64,000 nucleotides of DNA, taken from NCBI RefSeq assembly GCF_030408395.1, contig NZ_CP046980.1:620001-684000 (forward strand). Direction: 5' to 3'. The DNA comes from Corynebacterium aquatimens. Lineage in GTDB: Bacteria > Actinomycetota > Actinomycetes > Mycobacteriales > Mycobacteriaceae. Below the pieces are notes generated by a model. It was not told where the DNA came from and searched no databases. It worked only from the letters and a program-made list of their open reading frames with translations. Positions 25,596-33,885 of the stretch are shown one piece after another. Made by a program: the position numbers and the translations under genes. Each line of letters begins with the position of its first letter. Within the stretch, counting starts at the first letter, position 1.

Positions 25596-26876
25596 TTAGG
25601 CGAAGTCGGTGCCGCCCATGTCGGAGCCGTCGAGGTCGTTCATGTCCAGCTCGTCAGTGGTGGGGAACTCCATGGCCTGGTTATCGGTGGTGATGGAGGT
25701 CTCCTGGTCGTAGTAGCCGTCGCCGTCGTTGTCGGTGAGCTCGTAGTCGCCGTAGCCGTCGCCGTCGACGTCCACCAGTGCGACATCGGTCATTCCGTCG
25801 CCGTCGAGGTCCTGGTGCTCCTCGTTGACGCGGCCATCGTGGTCGGTGTCTACCAGCAGCATGTCGGTGAGGCCATCGCCATCGGTGTCGATCTCCATGG
25901 CGTCGATGCGGCCATCGTTGTTGGTGTCGAAGATGATCGCGTCGCCGTAGCCGTCACCGTCCAGGTCAACCTCGACGCCACCGTTCGGGTGCGGTGCGGC
26001 AGCAGCCTGGCCGGAGTCAGCGGAGTACTCATCAAGGCTGACGTCGGAGCGGGAGCCGGCATCGGAGGAGCCTGCGGACTCAGGGGCGGGAGCTGTGTCG
26101 GTTGCAGTGTCGCCTGGGTCGCCTGCTGGGTCGCTCGGGGAAGATTCTGGGGTGGAGCTTTCCGGGGTGGAGCCTTCGGGCGCTGCGGACTTGGGGGCAG
26201 CGGATTCCGGTGCGGCGGACTCTGGTGCGGCGGACTCTGGGGCGGGGGCAGCGGAGCCGGAGCCGGAGCCGGCCAAGTCTTCGCCGAAGGCCCTCTGGTC
26301 GGCGTTCGGGCGGCCCTCACCGCTGGTGGAGTCGGTGACGCCGTCGCCGTCGAAGTCGTACTCGTAGTAGTCGGACTTGCCGTCGCCGTCGGTGTCGTAG
26401 CTGGCCATGTCTGCCTTGCCGTCGCGGTCGGTGTCAGAGACTCGGACGTCGTAGTTGCCGTCGCCGTTGGTGTCGAACTCTACGGAGTTGATCTTGCCGT
26501 CATCATCGGTGTCGCGGATGATGGTGTCCAGTCGGCCGTCGCCAGTGGTGTCGGCGTGGATGGTTTCGGTGTTCCCATCGCGGTTGGTGTCTTCGTAGAC
26601 GATGTCCGTTGCGCCGTCGCCGTCGGTGTCAAACTCGATTCGCTCTGCGCGGGCGTTGCCGTCGCGGTCGGTGACTCGGGTGTCAGCAACTCCGTCGCCG
26701 TCCATGTCCACCATGTAGGTGTCAACTTGGCCGTCACTGTTGGTATCCATCTGTGCGGTGATGTCGCCGGTGTAGGACTCGCCGTTCGGTGCGTCGAACT
26801 TGAACTGGTCGTTCTGGTTAGAAGTAGCGGTGGTGTTCGGGTTGGTGTTCTGGTTGGTGTTGTTTTCGCCTGACAT
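25596..26876 (-). CDS. Asp-rich repeat protein with calcium-loop-like motifs, no signal peptide
   Basis: 426 residues. Residues ~44-175 are nine to ten repeats of about 13 residues with form DTxxDGxxDxxxx (for example DTNGDGNYDVRVS). A Pro/Ala/Glu/Ser linker follows (~190-295, APESAAPESAAP), then a second block of DxDGDG repeats (~305-385) and an acidic end, ELDMNDLDGSDMGGTDFA. The repeats resemble thrombospondin type-3 or dockerin calcium loops. Unlike those, the protein begins MSGENNTNQNTNPNTTATS with no export signal, so it is predicted cytoplasmic. It is divergent from the dynamin-like genes and has an ECF-type promoter signature 73 nt upstream. I do not recognise a specific family. Confidence 0.85.
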   Translation of the reverse strand: MSGENNTNQNTNPNTTATSNQNDQFKFDAPNGESYTGDITAQMDTNSDGQVDTYMVDMDGDGVADTRVTDRDGNARAERIEFDTDGDGATDIVYEDTNRDGNTETIHADTTGDGRLDTIIRDTDDDGKINSVEFDTNGDGNYDVRVSDTDRDGKADMASYDTDGDGKSDYYEYDFDGDGVTDSTSGEGRPNADQRAFGEDLAGSGSGSAAPAPESAAPESAAPESAAPKSAAPEGSTPESSTPESSPSDPAGDPGDTATDTAPAPESAGSSDAGSRSDVSLDEYSADSGQAAAAPHPNGGVEVDLDGDGYGDAIIFDTNNDGRIDAMEIDTDGDGLTDMLLVDTDHDGRVNEEHQDLDGDGMTDVALVDVDGDGYGDYELTDNDGDGYYDQETSITTDNQAMEFPTTDELDMNDLDGSDMGGTDFA

Positions 26877-26945
26877 TGTTTTTCTCCTTGTATCGCTTGT
26901 ATCTGCTGTGTGTCTTTTCCGTACCGTCTGTGGTGTCGGTCACTT

Positions 26946-26975
26946 GTGTAATGCCCAACCTAGGTGCAAGGTTCC
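26946..26975 (-). promoter_or_regulatory. ECF-type promoter signature of the Asp-repeat gene
   Basis: On the minus strand GGAACC (26975-26970) and GCATTACAC (26954-26946) are separated by 15 nt. The same two words with the same spacing lie upstream of the acidic-protein/sigma-factor operon at 33602-33631. GGAAC is the usual -35 of ECF sigma factors. A leader of about 65 nt would result. Confidence 0.6.
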
Positions 26976-27142
26976 CCGGGCGGTTGGAAAATATTGAAAC
27001 GTTTTGGTCAGGAAATCGTAAACCTTAGGTGAACGCCCTGCGTATTGGCGCCAAGAAAAGAAAGGAGTGGCCGGGAAAAAACGTGAACTTTGGTCATGCA
27101 TTAGCGGATAGTGGCGCGAAAGCCATGATTAAATCGGAGGGC

Positions 27143-29002
27143 ATGAGCGCGAATACCCAAAGCACCGGACCGCAGCGCACGGCGCGGCAATCGCTCGACC
27201 GCGCCGCAGATATCGCGCGCAGATACGGTAAGACGCAATCGGCTGACTTGGCGCAGTCCCTCGTGGGAGCACGTTTCCGCACCGGATCCGTGGTTGTTGT
27301 GGGGGAGATAAAGCGGGGGAAGTCGTCGTTGGTCAATGCTCTCGTCGGTAAGCGTGGGTTGTTGCCTGTGGATGTGCTCACGTCGACGTCTGCGCCGATC
27401 AGGGTGGCGCTAGCCGCGCCGGGTGAAGGATCAGCCACCCCGCGGGTGGAGGTTGTGCGTGGGGAAGAGAGGCTTGAAGTATCGCCGGAGCAGCTCGGGG
27501 ACTACGTCACTATCGACGGGATTTCCGGCGGGGGCACGGGTTCGGATGACAATGATTTGGTGTCCGCCGCTGAAGTTCAGCTGGAGAATGCCGATTTGGC
27601 GGGGATGACGGTCGTCGATACGCCAGGCGTTGGTGGCTTGGATGAGTACGCGGTGCGCGCGGCGTTTAATGAGGCCCACGAGGCGGGCGTGCTGCTGATG
27701 GTGTGTGATGCGTCGACGCCGATCACCAAGCCGGAGATGGAGATTCTTGATGCCGCCCGCGCACGCGTGGGCGCCGTCGTCGTTGCGGTGACAAAGACCG
27801 ATAAGAACGTCCGTCGGTGGAAGGCGATCGTGGAAGATGACCGCCGGCTGATTCGAGAAAACCTTGGGGCGGACGTGCCTGTCGTGGGGGTGTCGAGCCT
27901 GCGGGCGCTGGACGCGATTGATGAAGCGGATCCTGCGCGAAGAGCAGAGATTGAGCGACGCAGCGGGATCACGGAGCTGCGCGCGCAACTAAAAGGCGTG
28001 CTGAAAGATCCGGAGACGATGGGCATGATCAGCGGCCTGGACAGTATTGCCGCAACGCTCGCGGGCATCCGCAAGGAGATCGATCAGGACCTTGAGCTGG
28101 TCGCGCAACCCAATGAGAGCGTGGACAAGCTTGAAGCCGAGTACCGTGAGTTGGAGAACCTCAAAGAGCACGCCGCCGAGTGGGAGCAGCTGCTTGCGCG
28201 CGATATTCAGCTCATGCGCAACCGCATCACGGAAGACTTGGACAGCCAGGTGGAGCAGCTGCGCAACAACTGGACGCACCGTATTAATAACGACGGGATG
28301 CGGGTGTTGCGCTCTAAGCCGCAGGTCTTCACAAGCCAGATTGAGGCGGAGCTGACCGAAACAATGCGCGTGACGCTGGCCCGGCAGTTCGACGGGCTGC
28401 AAGAGCGCGCGGTGCAGCTGTTCCCAAATCAACCGGACACCGTCCACGCGGTGACGCAGGCGGCGGTGCTGTCCATCGCCCCGGAAGACGTGACCGGCCG
28501 TGACGTGGAAAAGAAGACGAAGGACATCTTCGACCCATCGATGGTGTCCGTTGGCGTGATTGGTTCCACGATGCTGGCGGTGATCATTCCGTTTGCCCCG
28601 TTGGCCGGCGCGATGTGGGTGGGTGTGCACATGGGCTTCCGCGCGTTGCGCAACGGCAAAACGCACCTGATTCAGTGGCTGCGGGAAATTACGCAAACCA
28701 CCCGGAGTACGACGGTGCGCATGCTGGACACGATGATCACTGCTGCGCGAACGGAGATGGTGTTGCGCTACCGTGCTCAGTTGCGCCAGCGCACCAAGAC
28801 GGTCCAAGAGCACATCACGCAGGCGCGCAATGCCGCGCGCGAGTCCGAATCTGAGCGGAAGCAGAAGGTCACCAGGTTGCAGAAGAACCACGCCATTGTG
28901 AGTGCGACGATCGAGGAACTCAGCCAGCACGCCGCCCGCCTTCGTGCCGGTGGGCGGGACAACATCACGGCGCAGGGAGGTGCGGCCCATGGTCGCGGAT
29001 AA
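27143..29002 (+). CDS. Dynamin-like GTPase 1 (IniA-like)
   Basis: 619 residues from the ATG at 27143. G1 is GEIKRGKSSLVNALVG, switch I has the Thr-rich LTSTSAPIR, G3 is DTPGVGGLDEYA and G4 is TKTDKN. A long helical region with heptad character follows, then a hydrophobic membrane-touching segment (SVGVIGSTMLAVIIPFAPLAGAMWVGVHMG) and a C-terminal coiled coil. This is the bacterial dynamin-like layout, used by family members to bind and remodel the inner membrane. Starts at 27029 (GTG) and 27125 (ATG) are also open; 27143 has GGAG 3 nt upstream. The next gene begins before this one ends, so the two GTPases are probably made together and may form a pair. Confidence 0.9.
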   Translation: MSANTQSTGPQRTARQSLDRAADIARRYGKTQSADLAQSLVGARFRTGSVVVVGEIKRGKSSLVNALVGKRGLLPVDVLTSTSAPIRVALAAPGEGSATPRVEVVRGEERLEVSPEQLGDYVTIDGISGGGTGSDDNDLVSAAEVQLENADLAGMTVVDTPGVGGLDEYAVRAAFNEAHEAGVLLMVCDASTPITKPEMEILDAARARVGAVVVAVTKTDKNVRRWKAIVEDDRRLIRENLGADVPVVGVSSLRALDAIDEADPARRAEIERRSGITELRAQLKGVLKDPETMGMISGLDSIAATLAGIRKEIDQDLELVAQPNESVDKLEAEYRELENLKEHAAEWEQLLARDIQLMRNRITEDLDSQVEQLRNNWTHRINNDGMRVLRSKPQVFTSQIEAELTETMRVTLARQFDGLQERAVQLFPNQPDTVHAVTQAAVLSIAPEDVTGRDVEKKTKDIFDPSMVSVGVIGSTMLAVIIPFAPLAGAMWVGVHMGFRALRNGKTHLIQWLREITQTTRSTTVRMLDTMITAARTEMVLRYRAQLRQRTKTVQEHITQARNAARESESERKQKVTRLQKNHAIVSATIEELSQHAARLRAGGRDNITAQGGAAHGRG

Positions 29003-30449
29003 GCGTCAGCTTCAGCAAGAACGCTCGAACGATCTCGCGCGGCTGCTGCAACAAGCTGTAGAAGCGCTGGGCAGCGGTGGCCCCGCGTTGGCTGGGCCCG
29101 CGAATGAGCTCGCGCAATTGGTCAACCGCCCGATGCGTGTGGCCATCATCGGCCGGCTCAAGTCAGGCAAATCCACTCTGGTCAACGCGCTGACGGAGAC
29201 GCACATCGCGGCGACAGGGTCGCTGGAATGCACCATGGCGGTCAGCGTGTATGAGGAAGGAGCGCCCGCGCGTGCGGAGGTCGTGGGCCTCGACGAGGCG
29301 ACGGAGACTATTCCGTTGACCGGCGGCGTGTTGAAGGAGCTTCCGCGGCCGCTGGACGAGGTGGACTTTGTCCGTCAGTTCGTCCCCATCGCGCGATTGC
29401 GCACGCTGGGTATCATCGACACCCCCGGTACCGCGACGCTCACCGTTGAAAATGAGGCGCGCACGCGACGCACGCTTATCGACGGCGCGAAAGACACCAA
29501 ACGGGCCAGTTCCTGGGCGGATGGTGTGGTGTTCTTGTCGGATTCAGCGCCCCGCGATGATGAGCGGACCTTCCTCGCCGACTTGCAGATGACGCCGCTG
29601 ACCACGATCGGTGTGGTGTCGCGCGCGGACTCTTTTGGCGCAGGTGCCTTTGGGCCTGTGGACCCGCTTCAGCAGGCTGCGACGTACGCGGGGCGGATTG
29701 CCCAGCAGCTCAAGGGAAGTGTTGGCGTGATGGTCCCGCTGTCGGGTCTTTTGGCGGAATCCGCGCTCACCGGCAGGGTGCGCGGGGAGACAGTGCGGCA
29801 GCTCGCGGCCTTGGCACCGTTGGACCGCGCGACATTATTGGACTTCATTGAGGTGGGCGATCCCTCCCGCGTGGTGGAGGGTTTCAGCGCCGCTGAGCGC
29901 GACGAACTGCTTGACGTGGTGGGGGAGTACGGGCTCATGTACGGGCGCCGCGCCGCAGCGGAGGGCGGGCCGACGGGGCTCATGGAGTGGATGAGGCAAA
30001 CCTCCGGCATTGATCGCCTGACCGAAATCATCACCCAGGACATGCCGTATTACGCGATGCTGCAACGCGCGGTGCGGGTGGTAGACGTTCTCGAGGACCT
30101 AGAGAGCAACCCAGCAGCCCGTGATCATGTGCGGTGGGTGATGTCCGTTTTGCTCTCACAACCCGCTATGGAACGGGTGTTGTTGTACCGCAGTTTCATC
30201 CGCACCGTGGCGTCGTCCCCGGATTCACAGCTTGTTCCCCGTATCAGCGCCGCCATCCAGGCAACGATCCCCGCGGAAACCGCGGGCGTGGATCCGTCTG
30301 CTCCGCCGCAGGCCGTGCAGGAGGCTTTACGACGGGAACTCGGCGTCATGCGTGAGCTGGCAATGACCCCACTGTCTGCCGCGGAAGATGAAGCCCGCGA
30401 GCGCCTCATCGTCGCTTACCAAGCCGCTTGGAAGCAGCTTGGAGCTTAA
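28989..30449 (+). CDS. Dynamin-like GTPase 2 (IniC-like)
   Basis: 486 residues. G1 is GRLKSGKSTLVNAL, G3 is IDTPGTATL and the G4 position reads VVSRADSFG, so the usual N/TKxD Lys is replaced by Arg. This partner lacks an obvious long hydrophobic segment and is shorter than GTPase 1, fitting a soluble second subunit. The ATG at 28989 has GGGAGG 8 nt upstream and lies 14 nt inside the previous gene, which implies translational coupling. The layout is that of the mycobacterial iniA-iniC pair. One copy of the 11-mer is at 29474. Confidence 0.9.
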   Translation: MVADKRQLQQERSNDLARLLQQAVEALGSGGPALAGPANELAQLVNRPMRVAIIGRLKSGKSTLVNALTETHIAATGSLECTMAVSVYEEGAPARAEVVGLDEATETIPLTGGVLKELPRPLDEVDFVRQFVPIARLRTLGIIDTPGTATLTVENEARTRRTLIDGAKDTKRASSWADGVVFLSDSAPRDDERTFLADLQMTPLTTIGVVSRADSFGAGAFGPVDPLQQAATYAGRIAQQLKGSVGVMVPLSGLLAESALTGRVRGETVRQLAALAPLDRATLLDFIEVGDPSRVVEGFSAAERDELLDVVGEYGLMYGRRAAAEGGPTGLMEWMRQTSGIDRLTEIITQDMPYYAMLQRAVRVVDVLEDLESNPAARDHVRWVMSVLLSQPAMERVLLYRSFIRTVASSPDSQLVPRISAAIQATIPAETAGVDPSAPPQAVQEALRRELGVMRELAMTPLSAAEDEARERLIVAYQAAWKQLGA

Positions 30450-30498
30450 ACCGATAAGGTTGTACTGAAAATTACGCTGGCGAAAGGACTTTCAACCA

Positions 30499-32526
30499 AT
30501 GACTACGCCGTGGCACCTTGGCATCGATTTTGGTACGTCTAACTCTGCGGCGGCGCACACCAATCCCACGAGCGGTGGGATTGAGACCATTGCGCTGAGC
30601 CACCGGTCCAACCTGATGCCCTCTGCCGTCTACGTGGAGAGCGATGGCCGTGGCGTCCTCACTGGTGATGCCGCGTTGCGTGAGGGCCGGCGCGATCCCT
30701 CCCGTTTGGTGCTGTCCCCGAAGCGGTTCATTGACCATGACACCGTCCAGCTTGAGGGAGATGACGTAAAAACCACAACCATTATTTCGTCCGTGATCAG
30801 CACGATCGCGCAGCGCGCGAAGTCCCAGCACGCCGGCGAAGAGCCAGCGACGGTGACGTTGACCCACCCGGAGCGGTGGTCCAGCCACGCCGTGGGCACG
30901 CTTATCGACGCAGCACAGGCAGCGGGCATCTCGGCCGACTCTTTGCGTTTGATTTCTGAGCCGCGCGCGGCCGCTATCCACTACGCGTCCAGCGCACAGA
31001 TGAACCCCGGCCAGCACGTCGCCGTTTTTGACTTCGGCGGCGGAACACTGGACATTGCCGTTTTGCGTGCGGAACAAGGCGGCGACTTCCGCGTCGTTGC
31101 GGCCAAGGGTGACAACTCCTTGGGTGGCCGCACCATCGATAACCTGTTGTTCCGCTGGGTCGTGGACCAAATCGACCACGATGATCCTGACCTGGCAGAC
31201 GAGCTACGCTCCGCATCCCCCTCTGTCATGAACGCTTTGCAGGAGAACATCCGCGAAGCCAAGGAAATGCTGTCCGATACGTCTTCGGCGACGATCACCA
31301 TTTCCTCCCCGAGCGGCGAGCATGACGTTTTGATCACCCGCGATGAGTTCATCACCATCATTTCCCAGCCCATTCAACGCGCTGCCGAAATGACCGAGGC
31401 CGTTTTGCGGCAAGCTGGCGTGAGCAGCTCCGACACCCCGATCTTCCTAACCGGTGGATCCTCCCGCATCCCGTACGTCCATGAGCAGCTTGGCCGCGTT
31501 GGCCGCGTGACCAACTTAGACGATCCGAAGACCGTGGTTGCCCGCGGCGCAGTCGCAGCAACCCTCCCCGGCTTCAGCGAACCAGCCACCGGCGGCCACG
31601 CCCCGCAGTTCCAGCAACCTTCCCACCACCAGCCCGCGCAGCAGGAGACAGCGCAGTTCGCGCAGCAGCCGCAACCGGCTCCGCAGACGCAGCACACTCC
31701 GCAAACGCAGCACACGCAGCAGTTCCAAGAGGCAGCGCCCCAGTACCGTGCAGCTTCTGCTGGCGCGCCGAGCACCGCCAGCCAGAACGGTTCTACGCCG
31801 TCGAGCAGCCCTTCAATGGGAGCGAACAAGAAGTCCAAGGCGCCGTTGTTCATCGGCCTCGCGGCTGCAGCTGCCCTGGTAATCGGCGGTATCTCCTGGG
31901 TTGCTCTCTCCGGTGGGGACGGCGGCGATAACGGCGGTGACACCTCAAACACCGCAGACGGCGGAGATTCCAACGGCGGCGACAACGGCACCGGTGGCAA
32001 CGACAGCGACTCCGGAAATGACGGCGACTCTAATAAGGGCGGCAGCAAGAACGCGCTGTCTGTCGCTGAGGGTTTGGAGGGCTACGTGCCGCTTAAAGAA
32101 CTCGTCCCGGGTGCAGAGAAAGTCATGCCAGCGAAGCTTGTTGATGCGCTGAGCAAATGCAATACCAAATCCGAGACCCCTAACGACATCGCTGGTGGGT
32201 ATCTGAAGTGGGCTAAGTCCTCCATTACTTTGAACGGCTGCAACGTTGGTGAAGTCTCCACCACTGGGTACCGGACGTACGGCATCGATCTCGTCGTGGG
32301 CGAAGATGCAGTGGAGCTGATGAAACAGGCCGAAGAATCTTCCGATGTCACGCTCAAAGAGCTCGGCGGAAACGGAAACAAGTCTTATTTTGTTGAGCGT
32401 GAAACAGGCTTAGCTCCGTTTATGGCCTACTACGAGGATTCGCAACTGGTGGTTATTTCCTCACTCGGAGCCAACGCCGATGAGAAAACTGCTGAGACCT
32501 TCGCGAAGGATTACGGTTTCAAATAA
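30499..32526 (+). CDS. Hsp70-like ATPase fused to a transmembrane segment and an outside domain
   Basis: 675 residues. Residues 1 to ~355 are an Hsp70/actin-type nucleotide-binding domain: GIDFGTSNSAAA, FDFGGGTLDIAVL and TGGSSRIPYV form the phosphate and adenosine motifs. There is no classical peptide-binding domain. Instead a Gln/Pro-rich linker (~360-440, QTQHTPQTQHTQQ) leads to one transmembrane helix (~448-470), then an Asp/Gly/Asn-rich stretch and a folded ~160-residue domain from ALSVAEGLEGYVPL to the C terminus. The last part should be outside the membrane. It lies 49 nt after dynamin-like GTPase 2 with GAAAGGA before the ATG. A link between cytoplasmic ATPase work and the envelope is inferred. 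Confidence 0.88.
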   Translation: MTTPWHLGIDFGTSNSAAAHTNPTSGGIETIALSHRSNLMPSAVYVESDGRGVLTGDAALREGRRDPSRLVLSPKRFIDHDTVQLEGDDVKTTTIISSVISTIAQRAKSQHAGEEPATVTLTHPERWSSHAVGTLIDAAQAAGISADSLRLISEPRAAAIHYASSAQMNPGQHVAVFDFGGGTLDIAVLRAEQGGDFRVVAAKGDNSLGGRTIDNLLFRWVVDQIDHDDPDLADELRSASPSVMNALQENIREAKEMLSDTSSATITISSPSGEHDVLITRDEFITIISQPIQRAAEMTEAVLRQAGVSSSDTPIFLTGGSSRIPYVHEQLGRVGRVTNLDDPKTVVARGAVAATLPGFSEPATGGHAPQFQQPSHHQPAQQETAQFAQQPQPAPQTQHTPQTQHTQQFQEAAPQYRAASAGAPSTASQNGSTPSSSPSMGANKKSKAPLFIGLAAAAALVIGGISWVALSGGDGGDNGGDTSNTADGGDSNGGDNGTGGNDSDSGNDGDSNKGGSKNALSVAEGLEGYVPLKELVPGAEKVMPAKLVDALSKCNTKSETPNDIAGGYLKWAKSSITLNGCNVGEVSTTGYRTYGIDLVVGEDAVELMKQAEESSDVTLKELGGNGNKSYFVERETGLAPFMAYYEDSQLVVISSLGANADEKTAETFAKDYGFK

Positions 32527-32541
32527 GCCTCTCAATAAGCC

Positions 32542-33087
32542 TTAGTGCGGGGAGTCAACGCCAGCGGCCACCAATGCTTCCTTGAGCTTGGTGCGCGCGC
32601 GATTCAGCCTGCTTTTCACCGTGGCCACGGGGACCTCTTGGTGGGCAGCAATCTCGTCATAGGTCAGCCCGGCGTATTCGCGGAGGATGATCGCTTCCCT
32701 AAATTCGTCGCCAAGCGTGTTCAGCGCCTCACGCACGACGATGGTGGAGGTGACCTCCTGCGAAATGGGGGCAGAAGAATCCACGTCGTCGTACCCAGTC
32801 TGGTCGTCCGGGATCTCGCGGCGCTTGCGCAGAATCTGCAGTGCAGCGTTGGACGTGATGCGGTACATCCACGTGGAAAAACGAGCTTCAGGCTTGAAGC
32901 GGTTGATGTTCTTCCAAGCAGAAATCATCGCGTCTTGGATGGCGTCTTCCGCATCATGGGCGCTTCCCGTAACAGAGATGGCAACCGCCCACATCCGGCG
33001 ATGCGCCTCGCGGATGAGGGCGGCGAAGGCCTTCTGGTCCCCAGCTTGAGCCCGCTCGACGAGTTCGAGTTCCGTTGCGCGGTCCAC
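32542..33087 (-). CDS. ECF-type RNA polymerase sigma factor
   Basis: 181 residues. Region 2 is QKAFAALIREAHRRMWAVAISVTGSAHDAEDAIQDAMISAWKNI and continues through RFSTWMYRITSNAALQILRKRR. Region 4 is LGDEFREAIILREYAGLTYDEIA and VPVATVKSRLNRARTKLKEAL. AGGAGG lies 5 nt before the GTG. It follows the acidic-protein gene by 8 nt and is convergent with the Hsp70-like gene. No obvious ZAS-type anti-sigma gene is adjacent. The operon promoter has GGAACC-N15-GCATTA, so the sigma factor may control its own operon and the Asp-repeat gene. Confidence 0.93.
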   Translation of the reverse strand: MDRATELELVERAQAGDQKAFAALIREAHRRMWAVAISVTGSAHDAEDAIQDAMISAWKNINRFKPEARFSTWMYRITSNAALQILRKRREIPDDQTGYDDVDSSAPISQEVTSTIVVREALNTLGDEFREAIILREYAGLTYDEIAAHQEVPVATVKSRLNRARTKLKEALVAAGVDSPH

Positions 33088-33095
33088 GTTGCCTC

Positions 33096-33545
33096 CTAGA
33101 ATCCTGCGAGCGGGTCGTCGGTGCCGTAGTCGGATCCGTAGTCGGTGCCGAAGTCGGTCCCGTAATCGGAGCCATAATCGGATCCATAATCGCCGAACTC
33201 GTCGGAAGACTCGGTGCCGAAGTCCGTGTCACCAGCCGGGCTGTCCTCTAAGTACAACCCGGAGTCGCTTTCGCCATCTGGGTAGTGCTCGGCGAAGAAG
33301 TTGTTGTCGCTTCCCGCGAGGTCAGCGCCGTCGGTCTCGGCGAAGGAATCCAGATCGACGAGGTCGTCGGTGACCGGATCAACTAGAAGGGAGTCGGGGT
33401 CGGGAATGAGGTCAGTTCCCGGATCGGGGGTTTCCGGATCGAACGCGACCTCGAGCATGCTGTTCAAAGCCTCGTCGGTAATGGGGCTGTTGGGGAACAA
33501 ATCCTCAAAAGCGGGAAGTGTGAAAGAGTCAGTAATCTCGCTCAT
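33096..33545 (-). CDS. Small acidic protein with SDYG repeats, function unknown
   Basis: 149 residues, very acidic, no signal peptide and no Cys. The first ~45 residues (MSEITDSFTLPAFEDLFPNS) look foldable. The end, from ~120 on, is a repeat of DYGS/DYGT/DFGT units ending DDPLAGF. It is the first gene of a two-gene operon with the ECF sigma factor. I do not recognise a family. Position suggests a regulator of the sigma factor or a structural partner of the dynamin/Hsp70 module, and the low-complexity acidic end is shared in style with the Asp-repeat protein. GAAAGGAGG precedes the ATG. Confidence 0.8.
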   Translation of the reverse strand: MSEITDSFTLPAFEDLFPNSPITDEALNSMLEVAFDPETPDPGTDLIPDPDSLLVDPVTDDLVDLDSFAETDGADLAGSDNNFFAEHYPDGESDSGLYLEDSPAGDTDFGTESSDEFGDYGSDYGSDYGTDFGTDYGSDYGTDDPLAGF

Positions 33546-33601
33546 TGGTACGACCTCCTTTCAGCTGTGAGTGGTAGATAGCTGTCTTTTGTCTTCCGCC
33601 A

Positions 33602-33631
33602 GTCTAATGCGTTAAAACGGCAAAAGGTTCC
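33602..33631 (-). promoter_or_regulatory. ECF-type promoter signature of the sigma-factor operon
   Basis: On the minus strand GGAACC (33631-33626), 15 nt, then GCATTAGAC (33610-33602). It matches the signature at 26946-26975 in words and spacing and would give a leader of about 50 nt. The remaining ~270 bases to rplU hold the rplU promoter region, with a GGCTAG/CTAGCC hairpin at 33773-33790, and no other gene I can support. Confidence 0.6.
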
Positions 33632-33885
33632 CGGAAGTTGATGGCACTCTTAATGGCAGGGTTGATAGTGCAATGCGGTTTGGAGTTTAAGCCCTGCTCG
33701 GTGTAGTCTTTGACAGTCGCTGTTTTGGGGCCGCGCAGACCGCGATGAGCATGCACGCGATTGTGAAGTGGGGGCTAGATAAAACTAGCCTGGATATGGC
33801 CCCGAAGCGCTAAGAAAATCACTGTCCACGCACGGGGTTGAAGCATGCTGATCCTGTGCACGATGAGTAAAGGGGTAGCCCTCTT

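Noticed and set aside
25539..26873. Val/Gly-rich open frame opposite the Asp-repeat gene
   Set aside because: It mirrors the GAC/GGC-rich codons of the minus-strand repeats. The minus-strand gene has a start, ribosome site and promoter.
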